From: CAVQRC01 sp963715045 | Lineage (GTDB): Bacteria; Planctomycetota; Planctomycetia; Pirellulales; Lacipirellulaceae | Direction: 5' to 3' | Length of the DNA stretch: 64,000 bases | Assembly: GCA_963715045.1 (NCBI GenBank) | Contig: CAVQRC010000004.1 | Span: 806,001 to 870,000 of the forward strand | Shown: in pieces, positions 8,792 to 17,584 of the stretch | Layout of the letters: every line of letters starts with the position of its first letter | Numbering within the stretch: the stretch's first letter is position 1 | Translations under genes and position numbers: made by a program | Notes under the pieces: model-generated | The model's database searches: none | Seen by the model: only the letters and a program-made list of their open reading frames with translations | What the model was told of the DNA's origin: nothing

Positions 8792-9805
8792 ATGAGCATG
8801 GCAGAAACCATGGAACGACGGGCGGAAGAGTTCGCCGCCCGTTATCTGGCCGTTCGCGAACAACTGGGCCGCGTCATCGTTGGTCACGAAGATGTGGTCA
8901 ACGGAGTCTTGACCTGCCTGTTTGTGGGCGGGCACGTGTTACTCGAAGGTGTGCCGGGGCTCGGCAAGACGCTGCTTGTACGCTCGCTGGCCAAGACGCT
9001 CGACCTCGACTTTTCCAGGATTCAGTTCACTCCGGATTTGATGCCGGCCGACATCCTTGGGACGAACATGGTCGTTGAGACACCTGAAGGGAGACGGCAG
9101 TTCGAGTTCCAGCGAGGACCGATCTTCACTCAGATCTGCCTCGCCGACGAGATCAACCGAGCCACTCCCAAGACTCAATCGGCGATGCTGGAGACGATGC
9201 AGGAGGGTTCAGTCACCGCGGGCGGCCACACGTATCAACTCAAGCTGCCGTTCTTCGTGATGGCAACTCAGAATCCAATCGAACAGGAAGGCACTTACCC
9301 ACTCCCTGAAGCACAGCTGGATCGTTTCTTCTTCAAGCTGGTGGTTGGGTACTCGACCCGCGATGAGCTTGCCACCATCGTCGACCGGACTACGCGAAGC
9401 ATCAGCGACGAACCTGATAAAGTGATGGACGGCAGCGAGATACTCAAGTGGCGGGATCTGATCCGGGAAGTGATTCTCGCGCCGCATGTGCAGGACTATC
9501 TTGTGCGTTTAACGCTGGCGACGCATCCCGAGGGGCAGTTCGCGTTGCCGATTACGAGTAAGTATTTACGTTGGGGGAGCAGTCCGCGAGGCGCTCAAAC
9601 GCTTGCGCTGGCGGCCAAAGTCCGTGCACTCCTCGCAGGACGATACAACGTCAGCTTTGCAGACATTCGCCGCGTTTTCCTTCCAGCAATGAGGCATCGT
9701 GTGATTCCCAACTTCGAGGCCGAAGCAGAAGGGATCGAGTCAGATCAAGTGCTGCTCGAAATCTTGGAAAAGACTCCTGAGAAAGTGGAGTTGCCGGCGA
9801 CCTGA
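8792..9805 (+). CDS. MoxR-family AAA+ ATPase
   Basis: Walker A is GVPGLGKTLL, Walker B is CLADEINRA, and the MoxR signature FFVMATQNPIEQEGTYPLPEAQLDRF is complete. MoxR ATPases act as chaperones with VWA-domain partners, and here those partners flank the gene. The ATG at 8792 has a GGGGG-rich ribosome binding site about ten bases upstream. The longer frame from 8747 would overlap the preceding gene by 22 bases. The length of about 337 residues is normal. Confidence 0.95.
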   Translation: MSMAETMERRAEEFAARYLAVREQLGRVIVGHEDVVNGVLTCLFVGGHVLLEGVPGLGKTLLVRSLAKTLDLDFSRIQFTPDLMPADILGTNMVVETPEGRRQFEFQRGPIFTQICLADEINRATPKTQSAMLETMQEGSVTAGGHTYQLKLPFFVMATQNPIEQEGTYPLPEAQLDRFFFKLVVGYSTRDELATIVDRTTRSISDEPDKVMDGSEILKWRDLIREVILAPHVQDYLVRLTLATHPEGQFALPITSKYLRWGSSPRGAQTLALAAKVRALLAGRYNVSFADIRRVFLPAMRHRVIPNFEAEAEGIESDQVLLEILEKTPEKVELPAT

Positions 9806-9876
9806 CCGGCAGCCGCCGCGCTAGGAGTCCACCCCCCGACGTCAGTCTTTTTCCTCCAGCATCCCGATCAGCCCTG

Positions 9877-10770
9877 ATGCCCTCCTCAACCGAGAACACG
9901 CTTTTGCCTCCTGAGCTACTGGCTCAGCTCGAACGGCTCGAATTGGTGACTCGTAAGGTCTTCAAGGGAAGAATGAAAGGCGAACGCCGCAGCCACCGCA
10001 AAGGACAGAGCGTCGAGTTCGCCGATTTTCGCAATTACGTCGCCGGCGACGATCTCCGCCTGGTCGACTGGAATCTTTTCGCGCGTCTCGAACTGCTGAT
10101 CGTCAAGTTGTTTCTGGAAGAGGAAGATCTGCACTTTTACGCGCTGATCGACGACAGTCGGTCGATGGACTTCGGCACGCCAAGCAAATTGACCTACGCC
10201 AAACAGATCGCCGCAGCCCTGGGCTTCATCGGACTGATTCGTGCCGATCGCGTCAAAATCGATACGCTCTCCCAACCACTCTCGAGTCGTTCACCCGTGC
10301 TGCGGGGGCGGCGAAGTGTCTGGAGAATGCAGGATCAGTTAGCTGAGATCGAGTCTTCCCAGGCCGTTCCTCTGAGCGCAGGGGTTCGCAACTTCTGCCT
10401 CCGCAACTCGGGAAAGGGGATCGTGGTGCTGATCAGCGACCTGATGGACAAGTCAGGTTACCACGAAGCAATCCGCTATCTGGTGGCACAGCGCGTTGAC
10501 GTCTACGTAATTCACGTGCTGTCGCAAGAGGAGTTGGAGCCGGACGTGCAGGGGGATCTGAAATTAGTCGATTGCGAGGACGACGATGCTGCGGAAATCA
10601 CGGCGAGCGGCCCGCTGCTAGCCAAGTATCAGCAGACATTGCGTCAATTTGTGAACGGTGCCCAGGAATTCTGCCGACGGCGCGGGATCCATTACTCGCT
10701 GGTGAGTAATCAAACCGACGTCCGCGATTTGGTGACCACTTATCTGCGTAATAAGGGTCTCGTGCGGTGA
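9877..10770 (+). CDS. DUF58 domain protein (VWA-like)
   Basis: The DUF58 core motif DLRLVDWNLFARL and upstream GERRSHRKGQSVEFADFRNYVAGD are present. A MIDAS-like YALIDDSRSMDFG follows, as usual in MoxR-associated DUF58 proteins. The protein has 297 residues, has no TM segment and is probably cytoplasmic. It lies between moxR and the BatA-like gene and is likely part of the same transcription unit. Confidence 0.93.
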   Translation: MPSSTENTLLPPELLAQLERLELVTRKVFKGRMKGERRSHRKGQSVEFADFRNYVAGDDLRLVDWNLFARLELLIVKLFLEEEDLHFYALIDDSRSMDFGTPSKLTYAKQIAAALGFIGLIRADRVKIDTLSQPLSSRSPVLRGRRSVWRMQDQLAEIESSQAVPLSAGVRNFCLRNSGKGIVVLISDLMDKSGYHEAIRYLVAQRVDVYVIHVLSQEELEPDVQGDLKLVDCEDDDAAEITASGPLLAKYQQTLRQFVNGAQEFCRRRGIHYSLVSNQTDVRDLVTTYLRNKGLVR

Positions 10771-10806
10771 CACCTTTCGCCGCGGACACGTCTTGCTGAG
10801 TCCGGT

Positions 10807-12837
10807 ATGTTCGAATCTCTGTTTCGGAGCTCGCTTTCAGGATGGCCGTGGTTCGTCCTTGCTGGATTGCCGCTTGCGATCGTGGCCCTCTACTTCCTCA
10901 AGCTGAAGCGTCAGCCGCTGGTGGTACCGAGCACCTATTTGTGGCAGCGAACGATCGAAGATCTGCATGTCAACAGTCTCTGGCAAAGGATGCGTCGCAG
11001 CTTGCTGCTGTTCCTGCAACTGCTGTTGGTTCTGCTGTCGATTCTCGCCCTACTGCGGCCAGGTTGGCAGAGCACGGAACTCGAGGGCTCGCGATACATT
11101 CTGCTCGTTGACAACTCGGCAAGTATGTCTGCTGGAGACGTTGCAGGCACGAGTCGCCTGTTCGAGGCCAAGCGCCGCGTCGCCGAAGTGATTGATCAGA
11201 TGCAGGGCGGTAGTGAGGCGATGCTGATCACATTCGCGGGCCGCCCTCAAGTGGTTCAGCAATTGACCGACAACAAGAGTCTGCTCAAGCAGAAGCTCGA
11301 GTTGATTCAGCCGACCAATCAGCAGACCAGGATTCTCGAGGCCCTTCAATTGGCGGATGGCTTGGCGAATCCTGCCCGGCTGACGGATGAATCGGGGACG
11401 ATGGAATTTGACATTACGGAGGAGATGCCGGCGACGCTGTATGTCTTCAGCGACGGCGGCTTTGAACCGGTGGAGGGGTTTTCGCTTGGCAATCTGACGC
11501 CCAAGTTCATTCCGATTGGATCCGCTGGCGCCACCAATGTTGCCATCACGGCGCTTACCACCCGCGGTAACGAACTGCTTCCGGATCAAAGGCAAGCGTT
11601 CGCCAGGTTGCTCAATACGAATCGCGAGCAAGTCGCGGTCGTTGCCGAACTGTATCTCAATGGTGAGTATCGCGACGCCCAGGAAGTGACGATCGGCGGC
11701 GGGGCTTCCGCGGGTGTGATTTACCAGTTGGGCGATGTGCCGTCCGGTGACCTGGAAGTCCGCTTGGCAGGCATTCCGGGCGACCAGCTCGCTCTCGACA
11801 ATATCGGCTATGCGGCACTCGACACAGGTCGTACCGCCCGGGTGCTGTTGATTACGCCCGGCAATCCGGTCCTTGCCAAGGTTTTCCAAACCGAACGGAC
11901 CCTTCGTCTGGCTGAAGTCGAGACAGCCCCTCCCACGATCTACGAGGATCCGAATCACCCGCTCGTTGCGTCTCTCGCGGCAGGCGACTACGACCTGGTC
12001 GTGTTCGACCAGTGCGCGCCGCCGACTGCTGAGTTTATGCCGCGGGCCAACACGGTGTTCGTCGGTCGTGTGCCACCCCTCCCGGTCTGGCATCGAACTG
12101 AGCAGGGCGTTCCGCGGGAAGCGACCGTCATCGACGTGCCGGTCATCGTCGACTGGAGCAGGATTCACCCTGTCATGACGCTTGTGGATCTCGGGGACCT
12201 GGACCTCATCAGCGAGAGCCAGTTGTTGGATCCACCGCCCGGAGGGGCGTCGCTGATCGACGCCGCGGCGGGATCGATCGCCGCCATCGCTCCCCGAGAT
12301 CAGTTCGAAGACCTTGTGCTCGGGTTTTCGATTCTGGAGACCGGGGCAGGAGGAGAGGTTGAATTCAATACCTTGTGGCCGTTGAGACACAGCTTCCCCG
12401 TGTTTTGGCTGAACGTCCTGGAGTACCTAGGCGGTTCTCGTGACGAAGCCGGCCTCGAGGTCGCTCGGCCGGGCAACCCGGTCGAACTCGCTGTCACAGG
12501 AGAATCGGCGGCGTTGTCGGTTGTCCTGCCGGACGGAAGTCGGCGAACGATCCGCCGCGGGCCGCACGGTCTGTTCCAATTCCAGGAAACGGACCAATTG
12601 GGTGTGTATGAAGTACGAGATTCCGACGAGGTGGTAAGGCGATTCGCGATCAACCTCTTCGATCCAGCTGAAAGCACGCTGAAGGTTGCGGAATCATTGC
12701 GGATCAATTACGTCGAGGTAGCGGGTGAATTTGGTTTTCGACCCAGCCGTCGGGAATTGTGGCGCCCGTTGCTACTCGCGGCCCTGGTCGTCCTGTTTGC
12801 GGAATGGTATATCTACAACCGACGTGCGTACCTCTGA
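10807..12837 (+). CDS. BatA-like VWA membrane protein
   Basis: The N-terminus has the BatA-type double TM arrangement (FVLAGLPLAIVALYFLKLKRQ, then LLLFLQLLLVLLSILALLRP). It is followed by a VWA domain with MIDAS motif LLVDNSASMSAGD and LYVFSDGGFE. The long middle section is extracytoplasmic in the predicted topology. A C-terminal TM helix (LLLAALVVLFAEWYIYNRRAYL) ends the protein. It is the last clear member of the NHL-VWA-MoxR-DUF58-VWA cluster. Confidence 0.9.
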   Translation: MFESLFRSSLSGWPWFVLAGLPLAIVALYFLKLKRQPLVVPSTYLWQRTIEDLHVNSLWQRMRRSLLLFLQLLLVLLSILALLRPGWQSTELEGSRYILLVDNSASMSAGDVAGTSRLFEAKRRVAEVIDQMQGGSEAMLITFAGRPQVVQQLTDNKSLLKQKLELIQPTNQQTRILEALQLADGLANPARLTDESGTMEFDITEEMPATLYVFSDGGFEPVEGFSLGNLTPKFIPIGSAGATNVAITALTTRGNELLPDQRQAFARLLNTNREQVAVVAELYLNGEYRDAQEVTIGGGASAGVIYQLGDVPSGDLEVRLAGIPGDQLALDNIGYAALDTGRTARVLLITPGNPVLAKVFQTERTLRLAEVETAPPTIYEDPNHPLVASLAAGDYDLVVFDQCAPPTAEFMPRANTVFVGRVPPLPVWHRTEQGVPREATVIDVPVIVDWSRIHPVMTLVDLGDLDLISESQLLDPPPGGASLIDAAAGSIAAIAPRDQFEDLVLGFSILETGAGGEVEFNTLWPLRHSFPVFWLNVLEYLGGSRDEAGLEVARPGNPVELAVTGESAALSVVLPDGSRRTIRRGPHGLFQFQETDQLGVYEVRDSDEVVRRFAINLFDPAESTLKVAESLRINYVEVAGEFGFRPSRRELWRPLLLAALVVLFAEWYIYNRRAYL

Positions 12838-12974
12838 AGCGTCATCCAACCAGCCGTCCCGTGCGACGTCCGGTGGCGATGATTTGCTCCGATATCCCGC
12901 AGGGCATGATGCAAACCACCCGGACTCCCCGCCGACGCGGAGTAACCCACCGACGACGCAAAAAGCGATTCGGT

Positions 12975-13721
12975 ATGTTCAATCGCATCATCGAAAACGA
13001 TTTGATCCGTCGCGTCAGTTATGACGAATACCGGGATAAAGTGCAGGACGTTTATGGGGGGCCTAAGGGCGCCGTCTTGGCGACCTGCAGCCTGTTATCT
13101 CTTCACGCTCCACTCGGGCACCGCATCTTTCGGGGTAGAAAGTTTGATTTGCGCGGGATGCGTTCGATCCTCGACGTCGGCAGCGGCGCCGGCCAAATTG
13201 CGCGACACGTGATCAAGTATGCCGACCCGCAATCTCAAGTGACGTGCCTCGACCTCTCGCACGTCATGCTGCGTCGTGCCCGCGCCAGAATGAACCGCTT
13301 GGCCAGAGTGCCAGGCGAGGAGAGGAAAGCAACGCAAAAGCGATACAACGGGCACTCCTATGAGACGGATTCCCTGCCCACGTTCGTGGCGGGCGACTTG
13401 ACCCAATTGCCGTTCGCCGACGAATCATTTGACGGGATAACTTGTGGCTATGTGTTGGAACACGTTCCCGATCCCAAGGCGGGACTGGCCGAAATGGTTC
13501 GCGTGCTCCAGCCAGGCGGGCGCGTGTTTCTGCTGACCACGGAAGACAACTTCTCAGGTGCCTGGACGAGCCGCATGTGGTACTGCCGAACCTACAATCG
13601 CGGGGAACTCATGCGGACGTGTCGCTCGCTGGGCTTGATCTGGGGCAAGGAACTGTGGTTTACCCCCATGCACCGCGTGCTCAGAGCAGGCGGTATTTGT
13701 GTCGAGTTGATCAAGAACTAG
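12975..13721 (+). CDS. SAM-dependent class I methyltransferase
   Basis: Motif I is SILDVGSGAGQIARHV. An acidic residue follows in VTCLDLSHVMLRRA, and FADESFDGITCGYVLEHVPDP and LQPGGRVFLLTTED match the UbiE/COQ5-like methyltransferase_11 fold. The substrate cannot be predicted. The longest frame starts at 12759 inside the previous gene. MFNRIIENDLIRR at 12975 is the most convincing protein start, although ATGs at 12879 and 12906 are possible and no start has a strong ribosome binding site. Confidence 0.82.
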   Translation: MFNRIIENDLIRRVSYDEYRDKVQDVYGGPKGAVLATCSLLSLHAPLGHRIFRGRKFDLRGMRSILDVGSGAGQIARHVIKYADPQSQVTCLDLSHVMLRRARARMNRLARVPGEERKATQKRYNGHSYETDSLPTFVAGDLTQLPFADESFDGITCGYVLEHVPDPKAGLAEMVRVLQPGGRVFLLTTEDNFSGAWTSRMWYCRTYNRGELMRTCRSLGLIWGKELWFTPMHRVLRAGGICVELIKN

Positions 13722-13740
13722 CCTGCTTGGCAAGTCGACA

Positions 13741-14886
13741 TCAAGGGTCGACCGCTGTCGTGGTTGAGAGTGGCGTCGTGGTTGAGAGTGGCCCCGCAAG
13801 TTGCGGACCTGATTCCTGCAGTGGCGGGTCAGCAACCAGTTGCCGCCAGGTCTGCACCACCAGCGGCGAGGCAGACAGATAGTACTCCAGGCCATGGTGT
13901 CGCCCCACGTAACGGCACGCGTCGATCTGCGTGATGTTACCGGCCGCGGGACCCAAAGCCGCAAGGCTCGCGACGCCGAATCTTCCCAGGGCCACGGGAT
14001 GGGCCTTCGCAGTGGTCACATGGTACCGCTTCATGGCGGGGTCGCAGCGATTATTCACCAGCAGCAATCGGTCGATGGCGGTCAACGCACACCCGTGGGC
14101 GCCACTCCTGGAAAGCCACGTATTGTGCATTGCAGCCGCCCAATACGCCGCCTGTATCGGGAATCGACCGACAACCGCTCCTTCCGGCAACCTGCAACCG
14201 CACAGCGTACCGCCACCGAGCATATGCAACGCGCCGCTGGCCACACGAGCCCCGTAGCTATAGCCCAGAATACTGACGGCTGCGTCTGGCTGCATGCTGG
14301 CGATCAGCCCGGCTAACAACGGCGCTACCTGGTCAGCTCGGCACGCCTTCTCGCGGACATCGCGGACCGGACCGCGAATCTGCGCCGATGGCCAGGAAAA
14401 AATTACGAATCGAATCGGGGCCTCATCGCAGGCACATGCGGTCAGCCGCTTATAGACCATCAGCCCGCGGCTGGCCGCTTCATTCGCAGAGACGCGATTG
14501 CCGTGGACAAACACCAACGTCGGAACCGAGCCTCCGCCTGCTGCCTGAAAGTCGTCCGCCGAGCGCCGAACCCAGCTGCGACTGCACGGCCCGCCAACGG
14601 CTTCTTGCCAGTGCGCCTGGTCCAGGGCAGCTGGCAGGTCGCATCCACTGGTACCGCAGATGTCGCGGACATCGACCAGGAATAATCGGTCCCGCAGCCG
14701 GCAGCATCGTTCAGCCGCAGCCTCTGTCGCTGCTGCCGGCCCCATTGCCACCGCGGCCAATGGCGTCTGAGCGTCTGCCGATTCCGGCGGCTCGCGATTC
14801 GTGTCTGCCCGGCAGACCCTGCCGGCGAGCAGTGCGGCAACAATCATGACGAGGTTGCCGTATCGATGGCTTCCAGGCCGCATCAT
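13741..14886 (-). CDS. Secreted alpha/beta hydrolase, Cys-rich
   Basis: An N-terminal signal peptide is visible (NLVMIVAALLAGRVCRA). The alpha/beta-hydrolase features are an oxyanion-side strand TLVFVHGNRV and the nucleophile elbow ILGYSYGARVA (G-Y-S-Y-G). A His is available in the C-terminal third (VGRHHGLEYY). The protein has many cysteines (RCCRL, CGTSGC, CACDE), which suggests disulfides outside the cytoplasm. It resembles the DUF900-like serine hydrolases, but its substrate is unknown. The last codons (STTTPLSTTT) come from a tandem 18-bp duplication in the DNA. Confidence 0.75.
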   Translation of the reverse strand: MMRPGSHRYGNLVMIVAALLAGRVCRADTNREPPESADAQTPLAAVAMGPAAATEAAAERCCRLRDRLFLVDVRDICGTSGCDLPAALDQAHWQEAVGGPCSRSWVRRSADDFQAAGGGSVPTLVFVHGNRVSANEAASRGLMVYKRLTACACDEAPIRFVIFSWPSAQIRGPVRDVREKACRADQVAPLLAGLIASMQPDAAVSILGYSYGARVASGALHMLGGGTLCGCRLPEGAVVGRFPIQAAYWAAAMHNTWLSRSGAHGCALTAIDRLLLVNNRCDPAMKRYHVTTAKAHPVALGRFGVASLAALGPAAGNITQIDACRYVGRHHGLEYYLSASPLVVQTWRQLVADPPLQESGPQLAGPLSTTTPLSTTTAVDP

Positions 14887-15144
14887 CTTACAAATCGCTT
14901 ATTTCTCAGAAGGAACGTCGCTGCTGCCTGCGCGGAGCGTGATCCGTCAGGCAAGCGTTTCATTACCGATCAGGTAAACGTAGCACTTTTTCAACACGGG
15001 GGAGCAGCGGCGAAGAAAAAAAACCACATGTTTAAGTTGCACATCGCCAACGGTGGTGTACGTTTTCCTGGCCCACCGCCTCGAAGCGCCCTGCGAGAGG
15101 CATCCCTCCCCCCCTTTACCCGCCTTGTAGCGGAGAGTCATCTC

Positions 15145-15468
15145 ATGAAGAAGCTCTTGGTTCTCGTGGCTGTACTGGCTTTGGCGTCGCAATTTGTTGG
15201 CTGCTCATCACGTGGAGCCCGCAATTGGTGGTTTCGGGGTGACGCCTGTGGGCGGAGCATCAATTCGCTTGTTCCGACGGCGATCCCCGGCTGTTGTGAA
15301 GCTCCCGACCCATGCTGCAATCCCTGTCCGAGTTGCTGCGAGGGCGGCATGATGACGGAAACCGGGATCCCCTACATGTCGGGCTATTCCGCATCTAAGC
15401 CGCCATTGGAATTCGTTGAGGGCGTCCGTGACTCTTACTCGCCTGTCGAGCCCGAGCCGGCTGATTGA
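15145..15468 (+). CDS. Small cysteine-rich lipoprotein
   Basis: The ATG at 15145 follows GGAGAG at suitable spacing and gives a clear lipoprotein signal MKKLLVLVAVLALASQFVGC. The mature part of about 88 residues has the cluster GCCEAPDPCCNPCPSCCEGG, then a Pro/Ser-rich tail. The clustered cysteines could bind metal or form disulfides. The gene starts 259 bases after the divergent hydrolase start and ends just before a strong hairpin. No family is recognised. Confidence 0.72.
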   Translation: MKKLLVLVAVLALASQFVGCSSRGARNWWFRGDACGRSINSLVPTAIPGCCEAPDPCCNPCPSCCEGGMMTETGIPYMSGYSASKPPLEFVEGVRDSYSPVEPEPAD

Positions 15469-15512
15469 CCGCCGACCCGTAAATAGTCCATTCAACGCTG
15501 GCATACCTCCCT

Positions 15513-15561
15513 CGTCGGCCCGGACAGGCGGTGCAATCCTGACGCCCCTGTCGGGCCGACG
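15513..15561. terminator. Strong GC-rich hairpin after the Cys-rich lipoprotein gene
   Basis: The arms 15513-15528 and 15546-15561 (CGTCGGCCCGGACAGG against CCCTGTCGGGCCGACG) pair over about 16 positions with a single bulge and a 17-base loop region. It begins 45 bases after the stop at 15468. There is no T-run, so it may be a transcript-end stabiliser rather than a classical intrinsic terminator. Confidence 0.45.
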
Positions 15562-15770
15562 TCCCGCACTCGGTCGTGGCCACTGACCGCAGCCGCATAG
15601 GGTCGGATCGAACCTGCCGAATGAGCTTCGGGGAGTGCCGCAAATCGTCAGCATGGTCGTCGGCACCAGAAACGACCTGGCACAACGATGCTCGTTCCTT
15701 CCAACCGAGGTCTGGCGATCTAGAATAGAGCCGGGTTCCACTCAGCTTCCTTCTTCAGATTTCCGGTTCG

Positions 15771-16748
15771 ATGAATTCTCCGCGATACGGTCTGCTCCTG
15801 GTGTCCGCAGTCTGTGCGACTGCGTTTCAGCCGTTGCTACTGTGCGCTCAACTTGAAAACGTTGATTCGGCAGAAGACGAGCGGTTTGGGCCTGCGGAGA
15901 CACAACGTTTTCGTGTCGGCGTGGAGATCACTGCGAGCCGCGGTCAATGCCGCAACGTCCTCGCCATGATCGCCGTTCCATTCGCGTGTCCCGAACAGGA
16001 TGTCCAGATTCTCGAAGAGCAACTCTCGCCCGAAGTCCGGAAGGTGACCTATCGAACCATCGATCAGGGAGTTCGGCAAATGCTTGTCCATGTGCCAATG
16101 CTTCGCAACGGAGAAGTGGCCACGGCCATCGTTTCGTTCGAAGTCCGAACCCAAACCGTGAAACCGCCGCTCGCACCCGAGGAGCTACGAATCCCCAAGA
16201 CCGTGCGAGGACCACTCAAGAAGTATCTCGGCACGAGCCCGTTCATCGAATCTCGTCACCGTCAGATCCGAGATCTTGCCCGGGAGATTGTCGACGAACT
16301 ACCGAGTGATGCCACCGATTGGCAGAAACTCGAAGCGATCTACGACCGCGTGCAGGCGGACATCGAGTATGTCGAAGGGCCAGACAAGAGCGCTATTCGC
16401 ACCCTGCAGGATGGCCAGGGAGATTGTCAGGCGATCAGTGCCGTATTCGTGGCATTGTGCAGGTCGATGAGCGTACCAGCTCGTCTCGTGTGGGTGGAGA
16501 ACCACTGCTATCCGGAGTTCTATCTGGAGAATGCCGACGGCGAGGGCCATTGGTACCCGAGTGAGAGCGCCGGTCAAAAAGCATTCGGCAAGATGCCAAC
16601 TGCGCGGATCATTTTTCAGAAGGGGGATAATTTTCGCATCCCCGAGCGGCCAAAGGATCGGCTCCGCTACGCCTCGGATTGGGCCAAAGGAGTTCCTGCC
16701 CCGGGCGGGGGGAAGCCCCGCGTCAAGTTCATCCGCGAGCGGGAGTAG
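15771..16748 (+). CDS. Secreted transglutaminase-like domain protein
   Basis: A signal peptide is visible (YGLLLVSAVCATAFQPLLLCAQ). The C-terminal half is a transglutaminase-like core. The nucleophile Cys is in QDGQGDCQAISAVFVALCRSMSVPAR and the His in VWVENHCYPEFYL. The third position, usually Asp, falls in GHWYPSES and is not obvious. This domain can be a cysteine protease or a non-catalytic peptide-binding module. The neighbours are unrelated, so no pathway is assigned. Confidence 0.85.
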   Translation: MNSPRYGLLLVSAVCATAFQPLLLCAQLENVDSAEDERFGPAETQRFRVGVEITASRGQCRNVLAMIAVPFACPEQDVQILEEQLSPEVRKVTYRTIDQGVRQMLVHVPMLRNGEVATAIVSFEVRTQTVKPPLAPEELRIPKTVRGPLKKYLGTSPFIESRHRQIRDLAREIVDELPSDATDWQKLEAIYDRVQADIEYVEGPDKSAIRTLQDGQGDCQAISAVFVALCRSMSVPARLVWVENHCYPEFYLENADGEGHWYPSESAGQKAFGKMPTARIIFQKGDNFRIPERPKDRLRYASDWAKGVPAPGGGKPRVKFIRERE

Positions 16749-16869
16749 CAGCGAGTGGGGTCACCGCCTGCGGATTGGCTGTTTGCCACACGCCCGCTTT
16801 TTCCGCCCTGGCCGATGTCTCGCCGAGGGGTACGCACCGCCCTGTTGTCTGCCGACTCGAACCGCTGGA

Positions 16870-17373
16870 TTACGGTACACCCTGCGACAACTGGCGGGTG
16901 ATGACCTCTTCCAGTCGAGTGTGATTGTGGCTGCTGTAGGCGACGCGTCCATTTCGAGCACAGACCAGGTACGTCGGCACGCCATCCACACCCAGCGAAG
17001 TTGCCGTTGACCTTGCCCCGTAAGCGACCGGCCATGCTACGCCGGCCGAATTGGTAACGGCTTCGATGCGGGGCAGTTCCACCACCGAATCCAGCGCCAG
17101 GCTGATAAAGACCACGTCTTGATTCTGAAGTCGCTTGTGGATCTGGACCAGATCCGGCATCTGCGCCACGCAGGCCGTTCACCAGGTGGCCCACACATCG
17201 ACGACGACGACCTTGCCGAGCAGATCGTCGGGCGGCGGTTCGCCGTTCAACCACCCTTCCACATCGAGTGCGGGCAGCAATCGCCCGACCGCACTTGGAC
17301 GGTTCGCGACGCGGAGCACGGCGATGACTACAAATACCAACCCCGCAATGAGAAAGAACTTTCGGTGGCTCAT
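16870..17373 (-). CDS. TlpA/thioredoxin-like membrane-anchored protein with in-frame TGA at active-site Cys (candidate selenoprotein)
   Basis: The start MSHRKFFLIAGLVFVVIAVLRVA at 17373 has AAGGA five bases upstream and forms a membrane anchor or signal. The fold then reads LLGKVVVVDVWATW, TGA (17181-17179), TAC, VAQMPDLVQIHKRL. This is the TlpA/ResA pattern WATWCxxC-xxxMP with TGA precisely in place of the first redox Cys, giving U-T-A-C. Downstream the frame is intact to the end (167 codons) and keeps the cis-Pro motif GVDGVPTYLV. Only one codon is affected, and it is the one where selenocysteine commonly replaces cysteine. The alternatives are a TGC/TGT-to-TGA error or mutation. Without readthrough, only a 64-residue N-terminal piece would be made. 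Confidence 0.72.
17155..17177 (-). promoter_or_regulatory. Hairpin directly after the in-frame TGA (possible bacterial SECIS element)
   Basis: On the coding strand, the bases from the second position after the TGA form the stem CGGC-CTGCG, the loop TGG, and the return CGCAG-(AT)-GCCG. That is nine base pairs with a two-base bulge and a G in the apical loop. Bacterial SECIS elements are hairpins inside the coding region just 3' of the UGA, often with G in the loop. The loop here is close to the UGA (about 10 bases), so the spacing would need testing with a SECIS model. Confidence 0.4.
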
Positions 17374-17584
17374 GAATGTCCTTGAGCGGATGCGATTGGA
17401 CTCGGCCTGGCGTTTCAATTGCTGTTGGGAAAGGTGCGAGTCGGGAGCGGCCCTGGCAGGTTTCGCACTGGATCGCAGCGGACTTCCTGCGATAGGATGC
17501 GAAGATGTTCAGCGAAGCATCATATCCTGTTCTCGTTCGCCCTCGCCAGATTGCCGGCGCAACTCCATTTACTTGTAAAGGCAC

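Noticed and set aside
16870..17373. General TGA reassignment (genetic code 4 or 25)
   Set aside because: TGA is the proper stop of other genes in the window, for example the gene ending at 45934. Only one gene shows an internal TGA.
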